Below are positions 1 to 7,834 of a DNA stretch of 37,735 bases, piece by piece. The translations under genes were made by a program, and so were the position numbers. Under the pieces are notes generated by a model. That model made no database searches. It was not told the DNA's origin and worked only from the letters and a program-made list of their open reading frames with translations. The stretch lies in assembly GCA_030595665.1 (NCBI GenBank), contig JAUVCV010000026.1:1-37735 (forward strand), written 5' to 3'. Each line of letters starts with the position of its first letter. Within the stretch, counting starts at the first letter, position 1. The stretch is from Methanogenium sp. Its GTDB lineage: Archaea > Halobacteriota > Methanomicrobia > Methanomicrobiales > Methanomicrobiaceae.

Positions 1-139
1 ATACCAGAAGGCTGTTGAGATTGATCCTCTCGTCTATCCGTTTGTCGTCACCAAAATAATGGGCAGTTACGAACAGACGGTGGGCAATTATCAGGATATA
101 CTGGAGAACTTCAAGACGAGTCAAACCGACGTGAATTGA
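1..139 (+). CDS. C-terminal end of a TPR-like protein (partial)
   Basis: The window opens inside a plus-strand gene. The reading frame beginning at base 2 gives 45 residues and stops with TGA at 137-139. The first residues (YQKAVEIDP) match the second helix of a tetratricopeptide repeat, a protein-protein interaction module. The remainder is helical and polar, with no membrane segment. Start, length and function cannot be judged because the gene begins outside the window. The TPR assignment rests on one partial repeat. Confidence 0.6.
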   Translation, partial: YQKAVEIDPLVYPFVVTKIMGSYEQTVGNYQDILENFKTSQTDVN

Positions 140-371
140 TCTCACAGTCATCCAACAGATATATGGACAATGATTTCATTTTATCAGTTCTTCTCCCCAT
201 CCCCTGTTTTTTCCAATTATTTCTGTGAGAATATCAGATTTACTGACAGAAACCGGAAAATACTTTCACAGAACATCACCACATCGTCCGGGCCGGTTCA
301 ACATGCCCTTCAGATCAGGAAAGGTATTTTCCATCTAATTCTCTTCCGAATGTTCTGCTTTTTCCGCATAA

Positions 372-407
372 CCGAAAAAAATTCGGGATATTATCAAGCA
401 TACCGAA
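372..407 (+). promoter_or_regulatory. Composite operator: CCGAA-N5-TTCGG plus CCGAA half-site
   Basis: The 355-base gap 140-494 holds no gene but carries the promoter of the downstream P-type ATPase. A perfect inverted repeat, CCGAA (372-376), five bases, TTCGG (382-386), is followed by another CCGAA at 403-407, starting 31 bases after the first. The same arrangement with the same 31-base offset occurs before both feo operons (see 6870-6905 and 13276-13311). The half-site directly precedes the TATA box. A DtxR-family regulator encoded nearby is the obvious candidate binder, but that is inference. Confidence 0.55.
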
Positions 408-412
408 ATTCC

Positions 413-420
413 TATATTTA
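413..420 (+). promoter_or_regulatory. TATA box of the P-type ATPase gene
   Basis: TATATTTA, preceded by CC, is a good archaeal TATA element. Transcription would start near 440-445, leaving a leader of about 60 bases before the ATPase start. Confidence 0.5.
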
Positions 421-506
421 TCGATGTATTCAGAAAAAGGGAATCTCAGGCTGCTGTTCTGCATTATCTTTCTCTCTATGCACGATACAGGAGTATGATA
501 CCAATA

Positions 507-2441
507 ATGCCAGTTCAACAGACTGCTGCCGCCATTTTCAAAAGAGTTGATGCACTGCTTGCCGCTGTTAGCCCGAACCACAACGTGATGCTCCTGCGGG
601 TCATCACCGCACTGGTCTCCGTTCTCTGTTTTGCAGGGGATCAGGTCTTTGGATTGCCGGCTCTTGCCCTCGCCGGGGCGATCACCTATATCATCTGCCT
701 GCTGCTCTACACCGAGGGACTTTTCAAGACTATCATTCTGATGCACCGTGTCAGCGCCGAACTTCTCATTGTCGCCGTGATGATTGTCACCTTCCTGGAC
801 GGTCAGCCTCTGAGCGGGGCGCTGGTCGCCTGGGTAATCGGTCTCGGACTCTTCATCGCCACCACCATCATCAGAAAAAACCGTGAGCGTATCGAGGGGC
901 TCGTGAAAGAAGGGAAACAGACAGTACGGGTAATCAAAGACGACACTGTCAGAGAGGTCGGGCTGCATGACGTCTCTGTCGGGGATCTGGTGATCGTCCC
1001 CAAGGGGGCGATGGTCCCGGTCGACGGGGAGGTCATCGAGGGGCACTCCTCAGTCGACGAGTCCGCAGTCACCGGTGAGCCATATCCGGTATTCAAACAG
1101 GCCGGGAGCCAGGTCACTTCCGGAACGCTCAACCTCTCGGCACCGATTCAGGTCAGTGCGACACGAAACGGAGACGATACCTATCTCTCGGTGGTTACAA
1201 AGGAGATCGAGGAGAGTCTTGCAAAGAAATCACAGACCCAGCAGCAAGCTGAGACAATCGTCCAGGTATTTCTTATCGGGGTAACCGGTTATGCAGGCCT
1301 TTTGTATCTCATCACCGGTGACCTTCGTCTCCCGGCCACAGTCCTCTCGGTAGCCTGTCCCTGTGCCTGGGCCCTGGCCACCCCGACCGCCTTCGCCGCG
1401 ACAATTGGCCGCCTGAGCCGGATGCATGTCCTTACGCGGGGCGGAGAACCCCTGGAACGACTGGTCGGGGCGGAGACCCTGGTGACCGACAAGACCGGGA
1501 CACTCACGCGGGCCGAGCCTGTGGTGGGGAATGTTGTCACGCTCAATGACGCCGATGAGAGGGAAGTACTACGATATGCGGCCGCTGTTGAGGCCCGATT
1601 CTTCCATCCGATTGCCACAGCGATCACGGAGTATGCAAGATTGCAGGAGACCGGTGCACTGCCCAAAGTGACAGAGAGCGAGGAGCTCCCCGGCCAGGGA
1701 GTGCGGGCGATGATTGACGGCAACAGGGTATTCATCGGGAGCGGGGAGACCCTCCGGGCAGCAGGCATCACTCTGCCTGCGGTGCAGTATGAAGGGCGGG
1801 CGGTCTGGCTCGCCGTCGAGGACACACCTCGTGGCGTCTTTGTCATCAGGGATGCCCTGCCTGATACAGTGGACGGATTTGCCGATGCCGTGCGGGCGTG
1901 TGGAATCAGCCGGGTGGTGCTGGCCACCGGCGACCAGGAAGAGGGTGAGGCACAACGGGTCGCCGCCGCGATTGGGGCGGATGAGTACCATGCCGGATGC
2001 AGACCTGAGGATAAGACTGCACTGGTGAAACGGTTCCAGAAGGAAGGACGGGTGGTGATGGTCGGTGACGGAACCAATGATGCACCGGCCCTCGCAGCGG
2101 CCGATGTCGGGATCGCCATAGGGGGACATCGCAATCCGGGCCTCGTCGTGCGTTCGGCGGAGATCGTCGTCCTCGGTGATGACCCCGCCGCGGTACCGGA
2201 TATTCTTGCGGCGGGGAAGGCGATGAAACGGTCGATCACCCAGAACTATGCCTGGGCAGTGGGTTTCAACACCATCGGTATCGCCCTTGCAACCGCGGGA
2301 GTGCTCAATCCCATCCTTGCCGCCGTCCTCCACCATATCAGCTCGGTCTTTGTCGTGGCCAATGCCTCCAGACTCTACTTCAGGCGGGGGACGGTTCCGG
2401 AAGTTTGCACGGATATTCACTGCACAACTCCTGGAAAATAG
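507..2441 (+). CDS. Heavy-metal P1B-type ATPase (CPC type)
   Basis: Membrane pump that couples ATP hydrolysis to metal-ion transport. Visible motifs, numbered from this start, are the CPC metal site in a membrane helix (284-286), the phosphorylated aspartate in DKTGTLT (D328), the HP dipeptide of the nucleotide domain (FFHPIA) and the hinge GDGTNDAP (about 520). About six to eight membrane segments are expected. There is no N-terminal CxxC metal-binding domain, so the protein is short (644 aa). The last helix pair has FN and then HHISS instead of the usual Cu(I) (YN, MxxSS) or Zn/Cd signatures, so the metal is uncertain. The start at 507 is preferred because CAGGAG (488-493) is too close to the in-frame ATG at 495. 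The promoter shares its operator with the feo operons, which suggests iron- or manganese-linked control. Confidence 0.9.
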   Translation: MPVQQTAAAIFKRVDALLAAVSPNHNVMLLRVITALVSVLCFAGDQVFGLPALALAGAITYIICLLLYTEGLFKTIILMHRVSAELLIVAVMIVTFLDGQPLSGALVAWVIGLGLFIATTIIRKNRERIEGLVKEGKQTVRVIKDDTVREVGLHDVSVGDLVIVPKGAMVPVDGEVIEGHSSVDESAVTGEPYPVFKQAGSQVTSGTLNLSAPIQVSATRNGDDTYLSVVTKEIEESLAKKSQTQQQAETIVQVFLIGVTGYAGLLYLITGDLRLPATVLSVACPCAWALATPTAFAATIGRLSRMHVLTRGGEPLERLVGAETLVTDKTGTLTRAEPVVGNVVTLNDADEREVLRYAAAVEARFFHPIATAITEYARLQETGALPKVTESEELPGQGVRAMIDGNRVFIGSGETLRAAGITLPAVQYEGRAVWLAVEDTPRGVFVIRDALPDTVDGFADAVRACGISRVVLATGDQEEGEAQRVAAAIGADEYHAGCRPEDKTALVKRFQKEGRVVMVGDGTNDAPALAAADVGIAIGGHRNPGLVVRSAEIVVLGDDPAAVPDILAAGKAMKRSITQNYAWAVGFNTIGIALATAGVLNPILAAVLHHISSVFVVANASRLYFRRGTVPEVCTDIHCTTPGK

Positions 2442-2600
2442 ATGGCGGTCTGACCAACCTACATTATTCTGAACAATTTTTACCCGTTTCGCACAGCACA
2501 TAAAAACGTGCATGCCATCTGAGTCAGGATGAATGACCATCAGAAAAGACCCGCCCGAAAACCCGGGCCATGAAAAAAAGAAAAAAATTACCGGAGTCGG

Positions 2601-2924
2601 TTACTCCTTCTTCAGGTAGTAGGCTCCGCCTGCCACCACACCCACCACGATACAAACCACCAGAATGGTCGTCCATGGAAAGGTGCCTGTCCCGACATCT
2701 CCTGATGCGGCGGGAATGGCTGCAGTTGTTGTGGTGGGCACCGCGGTCGCGGAGATCGGTGCTTTTGTTGCCGTGGTCACGGTTGCCGACTCGGTAAAGA
2801 GGGCAAAGCAGCTGAAGTAGCTGACTCTGGCGCTCACGGTGTGCGTCGCCGCATCCACTGTGGACGTAAGAGTCACCCAGGGACAGTACTTTAAAATCCG
2901 GCAGACCCCTTCTCTCAGATTCAC
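2601..2924 (-). pseudogene. C-terminal remnant of a surface-anchored protein
   Basis: A 107-residue minus-strand frame. Its middle (about 20-45) looks like the last beta-rich module of archaeal surface proteins, ending in the SARVSYFSCFALF-type strand. A Thr/Ala/Pro-rich linker (about 48-72), one membrane helix (about 84-102) and a short KKE tail follow. This is the usual C-terminal anchor of methanogen S-layer or adhesin-like proteins, but the large extracellular part and signal peptide are missing. Transposase debris lies directly upstream, so this is most likely the 3' stump of a gene broken by insertion or deletion. A T-rich stretch at 2571-2590 would end transcription. Expression as a small membrane protein from the GTG at 2924 (GAGG upstream) is possible but less likely. 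Confidence 0.55.
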
Positions 2925-3024
2925 CCCTCAATACCAATCAAAAATGCCTTCTGTGCGGATATTTCATATAAATTTGCCCATATTCTGGTTAGATTTGTTA
3001 AACTCCTAAAAGTTAACCAATTTA

Positions 3025-3146
3025 GGGCACTGTCGGATTTTTCAGTTATAGGAGAGTACGAAATAGATTATCCTAGTTCAAATCAGCTGAAAAAGTAATT
3101 GCTCCTTAAGGATGATCAATGATAGCTGGATTTTCCGACAGTGCCC
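3025..3146. repeat. 122-bp segment bounded by 13-bp inverted repeats (MITE-like)
   Basis: GGGCACTGTCGGA at 3025-3037 is exactly repeated in inverted orientation at 3134-3146, enclosing 96 bases of AT-rich non-coding DNA. The right repeat abuts the point where similarity to an IS66-type transposase stops (3147). The terminal inverted repeats suggest a miniature transposable element or the two fused ends of a deleted insertion sequence. No clear target-site duplication is visible, so the class is undetermined. Confidence 0.5.
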
Positions 3147-3369
3147 CTTTGTGGCCTTCTTGGCTACCAGGGGGATTCTCACCTTTTTTGCGTTTTTTGG
3201 TGACTCGTTTGAATCCATCTGTTGAAGGAGGCCGACTACTGTTTTTACTGTTTTGGTTGATTTGACGTTCAAGTGAGGCACAATACTTTTTGAGTTCATA
3301 TTTTTCGGTTAGGATATGGTTTACGAAAGCAAGTAATTCAGGATCGTTTTCAAGACGTTTACAAACCAC
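3147..3369 (-). pseudogene. N-terminal fragment of an IS66-type transposase
   Basis: The reading frame from 3369 gives about 74 residues. They contain a coiled-coil-like N-terminus, the NSKNSSRPPSTDGF segment, a Lys/Arg-rich patch and a (G)SQEGHKG end. This is the characteristic N-terminal region of IS66-family transposases (NSxNSSxPPSxD ... GGQxGHxG). The frame is cut exactly after GHKG by the inverted repeat described at 3025-3146, and the catalytic DDE domain is absent. The element is therefore dead. Bases 3370-3536 upstream are AT-rich and hold no recognisable gene. Confidence 0.7.
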
Positions 3370-3536
3370 ATCGTATTCTATAATATAATATCCTAATTAC
3401 TTCATATCTCTGATAATATTTCCATCAATCGGTATTGTGAACGTATTTTCTAAAAACAGAGTTCAAAAATCTGGTCAAAGTTAAAAGATTAGAGAGAGAG
3501 GACCTGACCAGTTACCAACAGACATCAATAAAATGA

Positions 3537-3986
3537 TTATTTATTCAGTAACCGCCGGTCTATCTGCTGCTGAAGCTGACAGCAGAATTCCGGGTCATCA
3601 TCCATCGTTTCCAAAAAAAGCCGAATCCGGCGCACCGTTTCAGGGTTGAGTTCATGCTCCATAAAACAGGCATCATCTTCTGCCGCTTTGTCAGGGACGC
3701 CTATCAGCAGGAGAAATTTTTTGAGGGTATCATGCCGGTATTTGATCACTTCAGCAATCTTCTGCCCCTCAGGGCGAAAGACCACCCCTTCATACCGGCG
3801 GTATTCAACAAGACCGAGACTATCCAGTTTCCGGAACATCTCAACCACGCTTGAGGGGCTGAGCCCGAGCTGGTCAGCCACATCCTTTGTCCGGGCGTAG
3901 CCTTTTTCGAGGGTCACATTAAGAATAGCTTCCAGATAGTCCTCAGCTTTCCTGCTGAGGTGTTTTGCAATGTATCCTTCCTCCAT
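3537..3986 (-). CDS. DtxR-family metal-dependent regulator (operon A)
   Basis: 149-residue repressor of the DtxR/MntR family, without the C-terminal SH3-like domain. The winged helix-turn-helix covers about 5-70 (KAEDYLEAIL, then GLSPSSVVEMFRKL). The dimerisation/metal domain follows, with RHDTL (His ligand) and CFMEHEL (Cys-x2-Glu-His), the residues that form the primary Fe/Mn site in DtxR. The ATG at 3986 is chosen over longer frames because the sequence then aligns end to end with the paralogue at 10048-10491. It is the last gene of feo operon A, 75 bases after the small membrane protein. It probably senses Fe(II) and represses iron uptake; the metal is inferred from context. Confidence 0.9.
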   Translation of the reverse strand: MEEGYIAKHLSRKAEDYLEAILNVTLEKGYARTKDVADQLGLSPSSVVEMFRKLDSLGLVEYRRYEGVVFRPEGQKIAEVIKYRHDTLKKFLLLIGVPDKAAEDDACFMEHELNPETVRRIRLFLETMDDDPEFCCQLQQQIDRRLLNK

Positions 3987-4061
3987 ACTCTTCCTGTATT
4001 GATATTCATCTGCAAAAGATGATAAAATGGGTGATTCAGGAGGGAGCACAATCCGGAAGAA

Positions 4062-4553
4062 TCAGGAATCGTCGGTATCATGTATCCGGATCAGATACAG
4101 GATACCAAGGGTGAACGGGAAGAGAAGCACTGCCGGGGTGTACGGCGGAGCAAATGCGGCGATGAATCCGGAGAATGAGTTGAAAAATGCGGGTGACGCT
4201 TCATCTGCCGGTATTGTCGCACAGAGACGGGCAAAGATATCAGTGCCTGCAATCAGCCAGACAAGAACGCCGCCTAATATTACCTTTGCAGACTGCTGAA
4301 GCGTTGCAACCCGGGTGCTCCCCGCAAGCATGAAGAGGCCGGCACAGATCATGATAAAGCCGCCCCATGCCCAGCGGAAGAAATCATCACCGGCGATGGC
4401 AAGGATGCCCACCTCTATACCGGGCCTGACGCCCGCCCAAACAAGGATATCGACGATGCCAAACGCAAGGGTCACAAGACCCAGCAAAGCGACATATATC
4501 CCGATGAGGGTAATTTTCTGTTCATCGTATTCTTTTGATTCGTTGTGTTCCAT
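4062..4553 (-). CDS. Feo-coupled four-helix membrane protein (operon A)
   Basis: 163-residue protein I cannot assign to a known family. Four hydrophobic segments are visible at about 17-37, 60-80, 87-105 and 137-155. Strictly shared with the paralogue in operon B are GDDFFRWAWGGFIM before helix 2, AGTDIFAR after helix 3 and FAPPY before helix 4. The acidic/aromatic loops and the Gly-Thr-Asp motif could contact a cation or the permease. The start is firm: the FeoB permease stop TAA is followed by one base and then ATG (4553), indicating translational coupling. Position between permease and regulator in both operons argues for an accessory subunit of iron transport, in place of the FeoC found in gamma-proteobacteria. 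This role is inference. Confidence 0.8.
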   Translation of the reverse strand: MEHNESKEYDEQKITLIGIYVALLGLVTLAFGIVDILVWAGVRPGIEVGILAIAGDDFFRWAWGGFIMICAGLFMLAGSTRVATLQQSAKVILGGVLVWLIAGTDIFARLCATIPADEASPAFFNSFSGFIAAFAPPYTPAVLLFPFTLGILYLIRIHDTDDS

Positions 4554-4554
4554 A

Positions 4555-5769
4555 TTATGCAACCCCCAAGAGGATGCCAATACCGTGGATGATACCGCCG
4601 TAGATGAATACCACCACGAAGAGCACCGCAATAGCGGCAATGAGTTCTTTCCAGCCTTCGCGGAGCATGACAACAAAGGTAGCCACACACGGGAAGTAAA
4701 TGGTGACAAGCACGACAGATGCAACCATCTGGTAGGTGGTCATTGGTATGGTCGAGAGCTGTGCGATTGCAAGGTCTTTTCGCAGGAATGCCGCAATGAG
4801 CGGCCCGACGGTCTCTTTGGGAACCCCAAACCAGGTGACAAAGACCGGTTCGAGCAGATTTGCAAGTCCCTGTATGACACCCCCGAGATAGAGGAGGTTG
4901 ACGACCAGGATACCGAAAAGGACAAAGGGCACCGCCTCTTTCAGGAATCCCATGGTCCGGTTCCATAGTTTTTTTGCCACATACTCTTTTACGGGCCAGT
5001 GATAGGGAGGCACATCCACGAGAATTTCTGGATTTTCTCCCGGTATCACCTTGTTTAAGATAAACCCAAAGATACAGAAACCGACGATAAGACAGAGCAT
5101 CACAATGCCCACCAAATCAGGGAGCACGCTCATCATGATACCCAGTTGCGCCCCGCAGGGAATGAAGAGGGCAAGGAGCGTCATCATGATGAACCGCTGT
5201 TTCTTCGTTTCGAGGATTCGCGTGGCAGTCACCGCCGGCACATTGCACCCGAGGCCAAGAATGATGGGCACAATCGCATAGCCGTGCAGCCCGATGCGGT
5301 GCAGGACCGAGTCCATGAGAACCGCAAGGCGAGGCAGGTACCCGGAATCTTCCAGGAGGGTCATCATCAGATAGAAGACAAAAACTGCCGGGAGCACCAC
5401 ACCAATCGAGACAAACAGTCCCGACGTAAGCATTCCAAATGCTTCAAAACAGGTATCTGCTGCAGGATTCCCCACAAAGAGGAAGTAGTGCCAGCTCGCG
5501 GGATCGGGCCAGACAGACTGCATCCACGGCAGCCAGAAGCCGTCAAAGAATTTCACCATGAACCCGTCGGTCACGAGCGCGCCGGCAAACGAGGTGAAGA
5601 CACTCCAGAATGCATAGAGTGCAGCGAAAGCCACCGGAATGCCGGTGAGTGGTTTGACCGTCAGGTCTCCCAGCACATCTCCAAGAGTATACTTGTAGGT
5701 GCCATAGGTAACCGTCTCCCGGGTGATGGCATCCACCATCTCCCAGCGGGCGTCAGAAGAAAATACCAT
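4555..5769 (-). CDS. feoB: FeoB membrane permease subunit, split gene (operon A)
   Basis: 404-residue membrane half of the ferrous iron transporter FeoB. It starts with the last part of the linker that normally follows the G domain, then a first membrane helix (about 45-65), a nucleoside-recognition (gate) domain with GYLPRLAVLMD, the hallmark GLGCNVPAVTATR, and later a second gate-like half (RKDLAIAQLS). The Cys in the motif after the hallmark, FIPCGAQ, corresponds to the conserved SCSAR Cys of bacterial FeoB, but its neighbours differ. The ATG at 5769 lies four bases after the GTPase stop, and the GGAGG inside the end of the GTPase gene can serve as ribosome binding site. It would act with the GTPase at 5774-6394. 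The length is identical to the paralogue in operon B. Confidence 0.93.
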   Translation of the reverse strand: MVFSSDARWEMVDAITRETVTYGTYKYTLGDVLGDLTVKPLTGIPVAFAALYAFWSVFTSFAGALVTDGFMVKFFDGFWLPWMQSVWPDPASWHYFLFVGNPAADTCFEAFGMLTSGLFVSIGVVLPAVFVFYLMMTLLEDSGYLPRLAVLMDSVLHRIGLHGYAIVPIILGLGCNVPAVTATRILETKKQRFIMMTLLALFIPCGAQLGIMMSVLPDLVGIVMLCLIVGFCIFGFILNKVIPGENPEILVDVPPYHWPVKEYVAKKLWNRTMGFLKEAVPFVLFGILVVNLLYLGGVIQGLANLLEPVFVTWFGVPKETVGPLIAAFLRKDLAIAQLSTIPMTTYQMVASVVLVTIYFPCVATFVVMLREGWKELIAAIAVLFVVVFIYGGIIHGIGILLGVA

Positions 5770-5773
5770 GGCG

Positions 5774-6394
5774 TCAGCACCCTCCACAGCCATCACAGCC
5801 CCGGACAGATTCACGTGCCTGCCCTTCGCCATGCAGGCGCTCTGCGATGGCTCCAATGTCTGCAACCTGTGCCTTTCTCAGCATCTCTGCGAGGTTACGA
5901 ACCCCTTCACCGCTCGTTGCAGTCGTCGAGACCACCGGCACACCCAAAAGGCGCTGGAGTGCTGCAATGTCAACGGTGATCTTCTTTTCATGAGCAGCAT
6001 CCATCATATTGACCGCGACGATACAGGGCATGCCCCGCTCCATCACTTCAAGGGCGACATAGAGCCCCCGGTCGGTCTTCGTCGCGTCCAGCACAACCAT
6101 CACAGTGGCGTCCGGATGATCACGGAGCATCCGAACTGCCACTTCTTCTGCCGCATCACGCGGTTCAAGGGAGTAGGTGCCGGGCACATCGATTATGGTA
6201 TAGATATGTCCACTTTCAATGAAAGTGCCACTCATGAAGTCAACCGTTGTGCCGGGATAGTTTGAGACCACCGCATTTGCACCGGTCATCCGGTTGAAGA
6301 GCGCACTTTTGCCTACGTTCGGGTTGCCAAGCATCAGGACAATCGTCCCTCCCTCCGGAAGATCAATGTTCTTCTCTGCTTTCCCTTCTGTCAT
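5774..6394 (-). CDS. feoB: FeoB GTPase subunit with Cys-rich tail (operon A)
   Basis: 206-residue cytoplasmic G protein, the N-terminal half of FeoB. The nucleotide-binding motifs are G1 GNPNVGKS (about 23-30), the G2 region NYPGTTVD, G3 DVPG (about 69), G4 NMMD (about 129) and a TSGEG-type G5. After G5 only about 45 residues remain, so the helical GDI domain of full-length FeoB is largely missing. The protein ends in CDGCGGC, a cysteine-rich tail. This tail is also present in the paralogue of operon B and could bind a metal. The start ATG overlaps the feoA stop by four bases (ATGA). The permease starts four bases after its stop. A stop codon between the two halves in both operons argues against sequencing error. 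Confidence 0.93.
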   Translation of the reverse strand: MTEGKAEKNIDLPEGGTIVLMLGNPNVGKSALFNRMTGANAVVSNYPGTTVDFMSGTFIESGHIYTIIDVPGTYSLEPRDAAEEVAVRMLRDHPDATVMVVLDATKTDRGLYVALEVMERGMPCIVAVNMMDAAHEKKITVDIAALQRLLGVPVVSTTATSGEGVRNLAEMLRKAQVADIGAIAERLHGEGQARESVRGCDGCGGC

Positions 6395-6624
6395 GCACCC
6401 GTCCCGGTTGTCTCAACCACGATCTGTTCAGCTGTCTCGAGACCCATTGCGATCTCCAGTTCACCAATGAGGACAACCACCGGCCCCTTGATGGGCTGTT
6501 TGGTGACCATCTTCAGTTCTTTCCCTATCCGGAGCCCCATGCAGTTCAGGTTATGTGCAGAAGTACGGATCTCCCGAACAATTGCTGTTGCACCAAACGG
6601 CAAGTCTGAGAGTTTTATCTGCAT
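6391..6624 (-). CDS. feoA: FeoA domain protein 2 (operon A)
   Basis: 77-residue SH3-like FeoA protein, a small cytoplasmic partner needed for FeoB-dependent iron uptake. Typical features are the short beta strands, NCMGLRIGKEL (the leucine/methionine-rich turn of FeoA) and GPVVV. It is the orthologue of the single FeoA in operon B, with many identical residues from VREIRTS to GPVVVL. Start and stop are tightly coupled. Its ATG (6624) shares one base with the stop of the upstream FeoA, and its stop overlaps the GTPase start. Confidence 0.88.
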   Translation of the reverse strand: MQIKLSDLPFGATAIVREIRTSAHNLNCMGLRIGKELKMVTKQPIKGPVVVLIGELEIAMGLETAEQIVVETTGTGA

Positions 6625-6845
6625 TATTCCACCTGTACAATCTGTATATGGCGGGCCATGCAGCGACCAAGGGCCACCGTGTTCCCCCTGAACTCCACTG
6701 CAATCGGCCCGCACGATGATGATACCATAGTAAGCGTGCATCCTTCCGCAATGCCCCGCAGGGCAAGTTTCTGCCGGATACAGTGTCCACCCTCTATCTC
6801 CGTGACGCGTCCGCGTTCACCGGGATGTAACTCATTCAGGATCAT
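6624..6845 (-). CDS. feoA: FeoA domain protein 1 (operon A)
   Basis: 73-residue FeoA-like protein, first gene of operon A. It begins with a strand-turn element ending in ERGRV, followed by LALRGIAEGC (FeoA-type turn), CGPIAVEFRG and a C-terminal strand. The ATG at 6845 is chosen because upstream residues do not look like FeoA. The nearest purine-rich site (GAGGG) is about 14 bases away, so initiation may be weak or leader-dependent. It contains three Cys, unlike FeoA2. Operon B has no recognisable counterpart. Confidence 0.82.
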   Translation of the reverse strand: MILNELHPGERGRVTEIEGGHCIRQKLALRGIAEGCTLTMVSSSCGPIAVEFRGNTVALGRCMARHIQIVQVE

Positions 6846-6869
6846 AACTGTCTGATATACCCTCTGCGA

Positions 6870-6920
6870 TTCGGTCGGTATCAATGGCCGCCGAAAGATA
6901 TTCGGTTTTTTTGTATAATC
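6870..6920 (-). promoter_or_regulatory. Promoter and composite operator of feo operon A
   Basis: On the minus strand a TATA-like TTATACAA (6911-6918) is followed by the inverted repeat CCGAA-TATCT-TTCGG (6905-6891) and by a CCGAA half-site starting at 6874, 31 bases after the first. Transcription would start near 6890, inside the repeat, so a bound repressor should block initiation. The plus-strand 15-mer TTCGGTCGGTATCAA (6870-6884) recurs with one mismatch before operon B. The ATPase gene at 507 carries the same element. Confidence 0.6.
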
Positions 6921-7719
6921 AGAGATAAGTTCGGAAATTATTTGAAAATCCAAAACATTGTGAATGAAAGCGCACAAACGCGCGAAAAAACAGATGCACG
7001 TCAATGAGATGGAACAAAGCACCACAACAAAAATAAAATCAAACAAAAGTGAGGGAATACCCTCGGATATTTGCACGTATTATTGACCCAACCAACATGT
7101 ATTTCGCGCATGTTCTGTCGGGAGAGAGAACCTCCGGGTGTAGAGGTTATATGTGTGTTAGAGGATTATTCGGTACTCTGGTGCGTATCCAAAGTATTCA
7201 GGGTATGACATGTGGGTTTTGTGTGTTGAAACCGTGGGATCATCCAGCAGAGATTCCCACGCTGCCGCCTGTGGTGCATGTGCCCGAACAGTACACCCAC
7301 CACGATCACATATCAGGTCACATTTCACCACCTACCCCGGAAGAAAGACAAAGGTCTATGCTCTCCACAGCGGACGATGCCATATTGTCCATACCAAAAA
7401 ACCTCATTCACATCTGCCCCGGCCGATAATCATCCATACCTACCGTTTCAGCACTGTTATGCACACGGGGTTTTGCAGACTCCGGGAAGAGTAATCCCAA
7501 GAGAATTTCCGGTAGATGATCGGGTGATGAAATCCCTCGTATACCACTTCGACAGGTCATGTTACCACACCTCTTTCAAAGGTGAGGATATCATGCGGTT
7601 CAGATACTGGACCTGAATTACTGTTCGCGTTGTCCGTATCATACCAATTATATCTGTTCTTAGGTGAGCATGTACTCTACCCGCAAAAATCTCTGATATG
7701 GATGGGATTACAAATATTA
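6921..7719. other. Non-coding stretch upstream of feo operon A
   Basis: About 800 bases without a convincing gene. Reading frames here are short, low in methionine-led starts with ribosome sites, and resemble nothing I know. One modest stem-loop is visible: CGTGGGA (7233-7239) pairs with TCCCACG (7255-7261) around a 15-base loop. Composition is mixed, without tandem repeats. Confidence 0.5.
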
Positions 7720-7744
7720 TTCGGATATTGCCGTAATTTCCGAA
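7720..7744. promoter_or_regulatory. Inverted repeat TTCGGA-N13-TCCGAA before the CGGC gene
   Basis: TTCGGA (7720-7725) and TCCGAA (7739-7744) form a perfect inverted repeat about 50 bases upstream of the TATA box of the CGGC-domain gene. The arms contain the same TTCGG/CCGAA words as the feo operators but in the opposite arrangement and with a longer spacer, so identity of the regulator is uncertain. Confidence 0.35.
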
Positions 7745-7792
7745 GACAGCAGGATGTGGACCAGGGGCACTTTTGCTCTGCATCGTGCATCC

Positions 7793-7800
7793 ATATATTT
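7793..7800 (+). promoter_or_regulatory. TATA box of the CGGC-domain gene
   Basis: ATATATTT sits about 40 bases before the ATG at 7835. Transcription would begin near 7820, giving a very short leader. Confidence 0.55.
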
Positions 7801-7834
7801 AAGCAGACATCCCGCCCAGATTCTGTGATTAACC

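Noticed and set aside
4315-4968. Long frames antisense to the feo genes (also 5146-5979, 10811-11512, 12180-12719)
   Set aside because: They mirror the strongly conserved minus-strand feo genes and recur in both operons only because the genes themselves are similar.
7049-7616. Overlapping plus-strand frames of 94-126 residues upstream of the CGGC gene
   Set aside because: They overlap each other in different frames, contain no recognisable domain and have no promoter or ribosome site.
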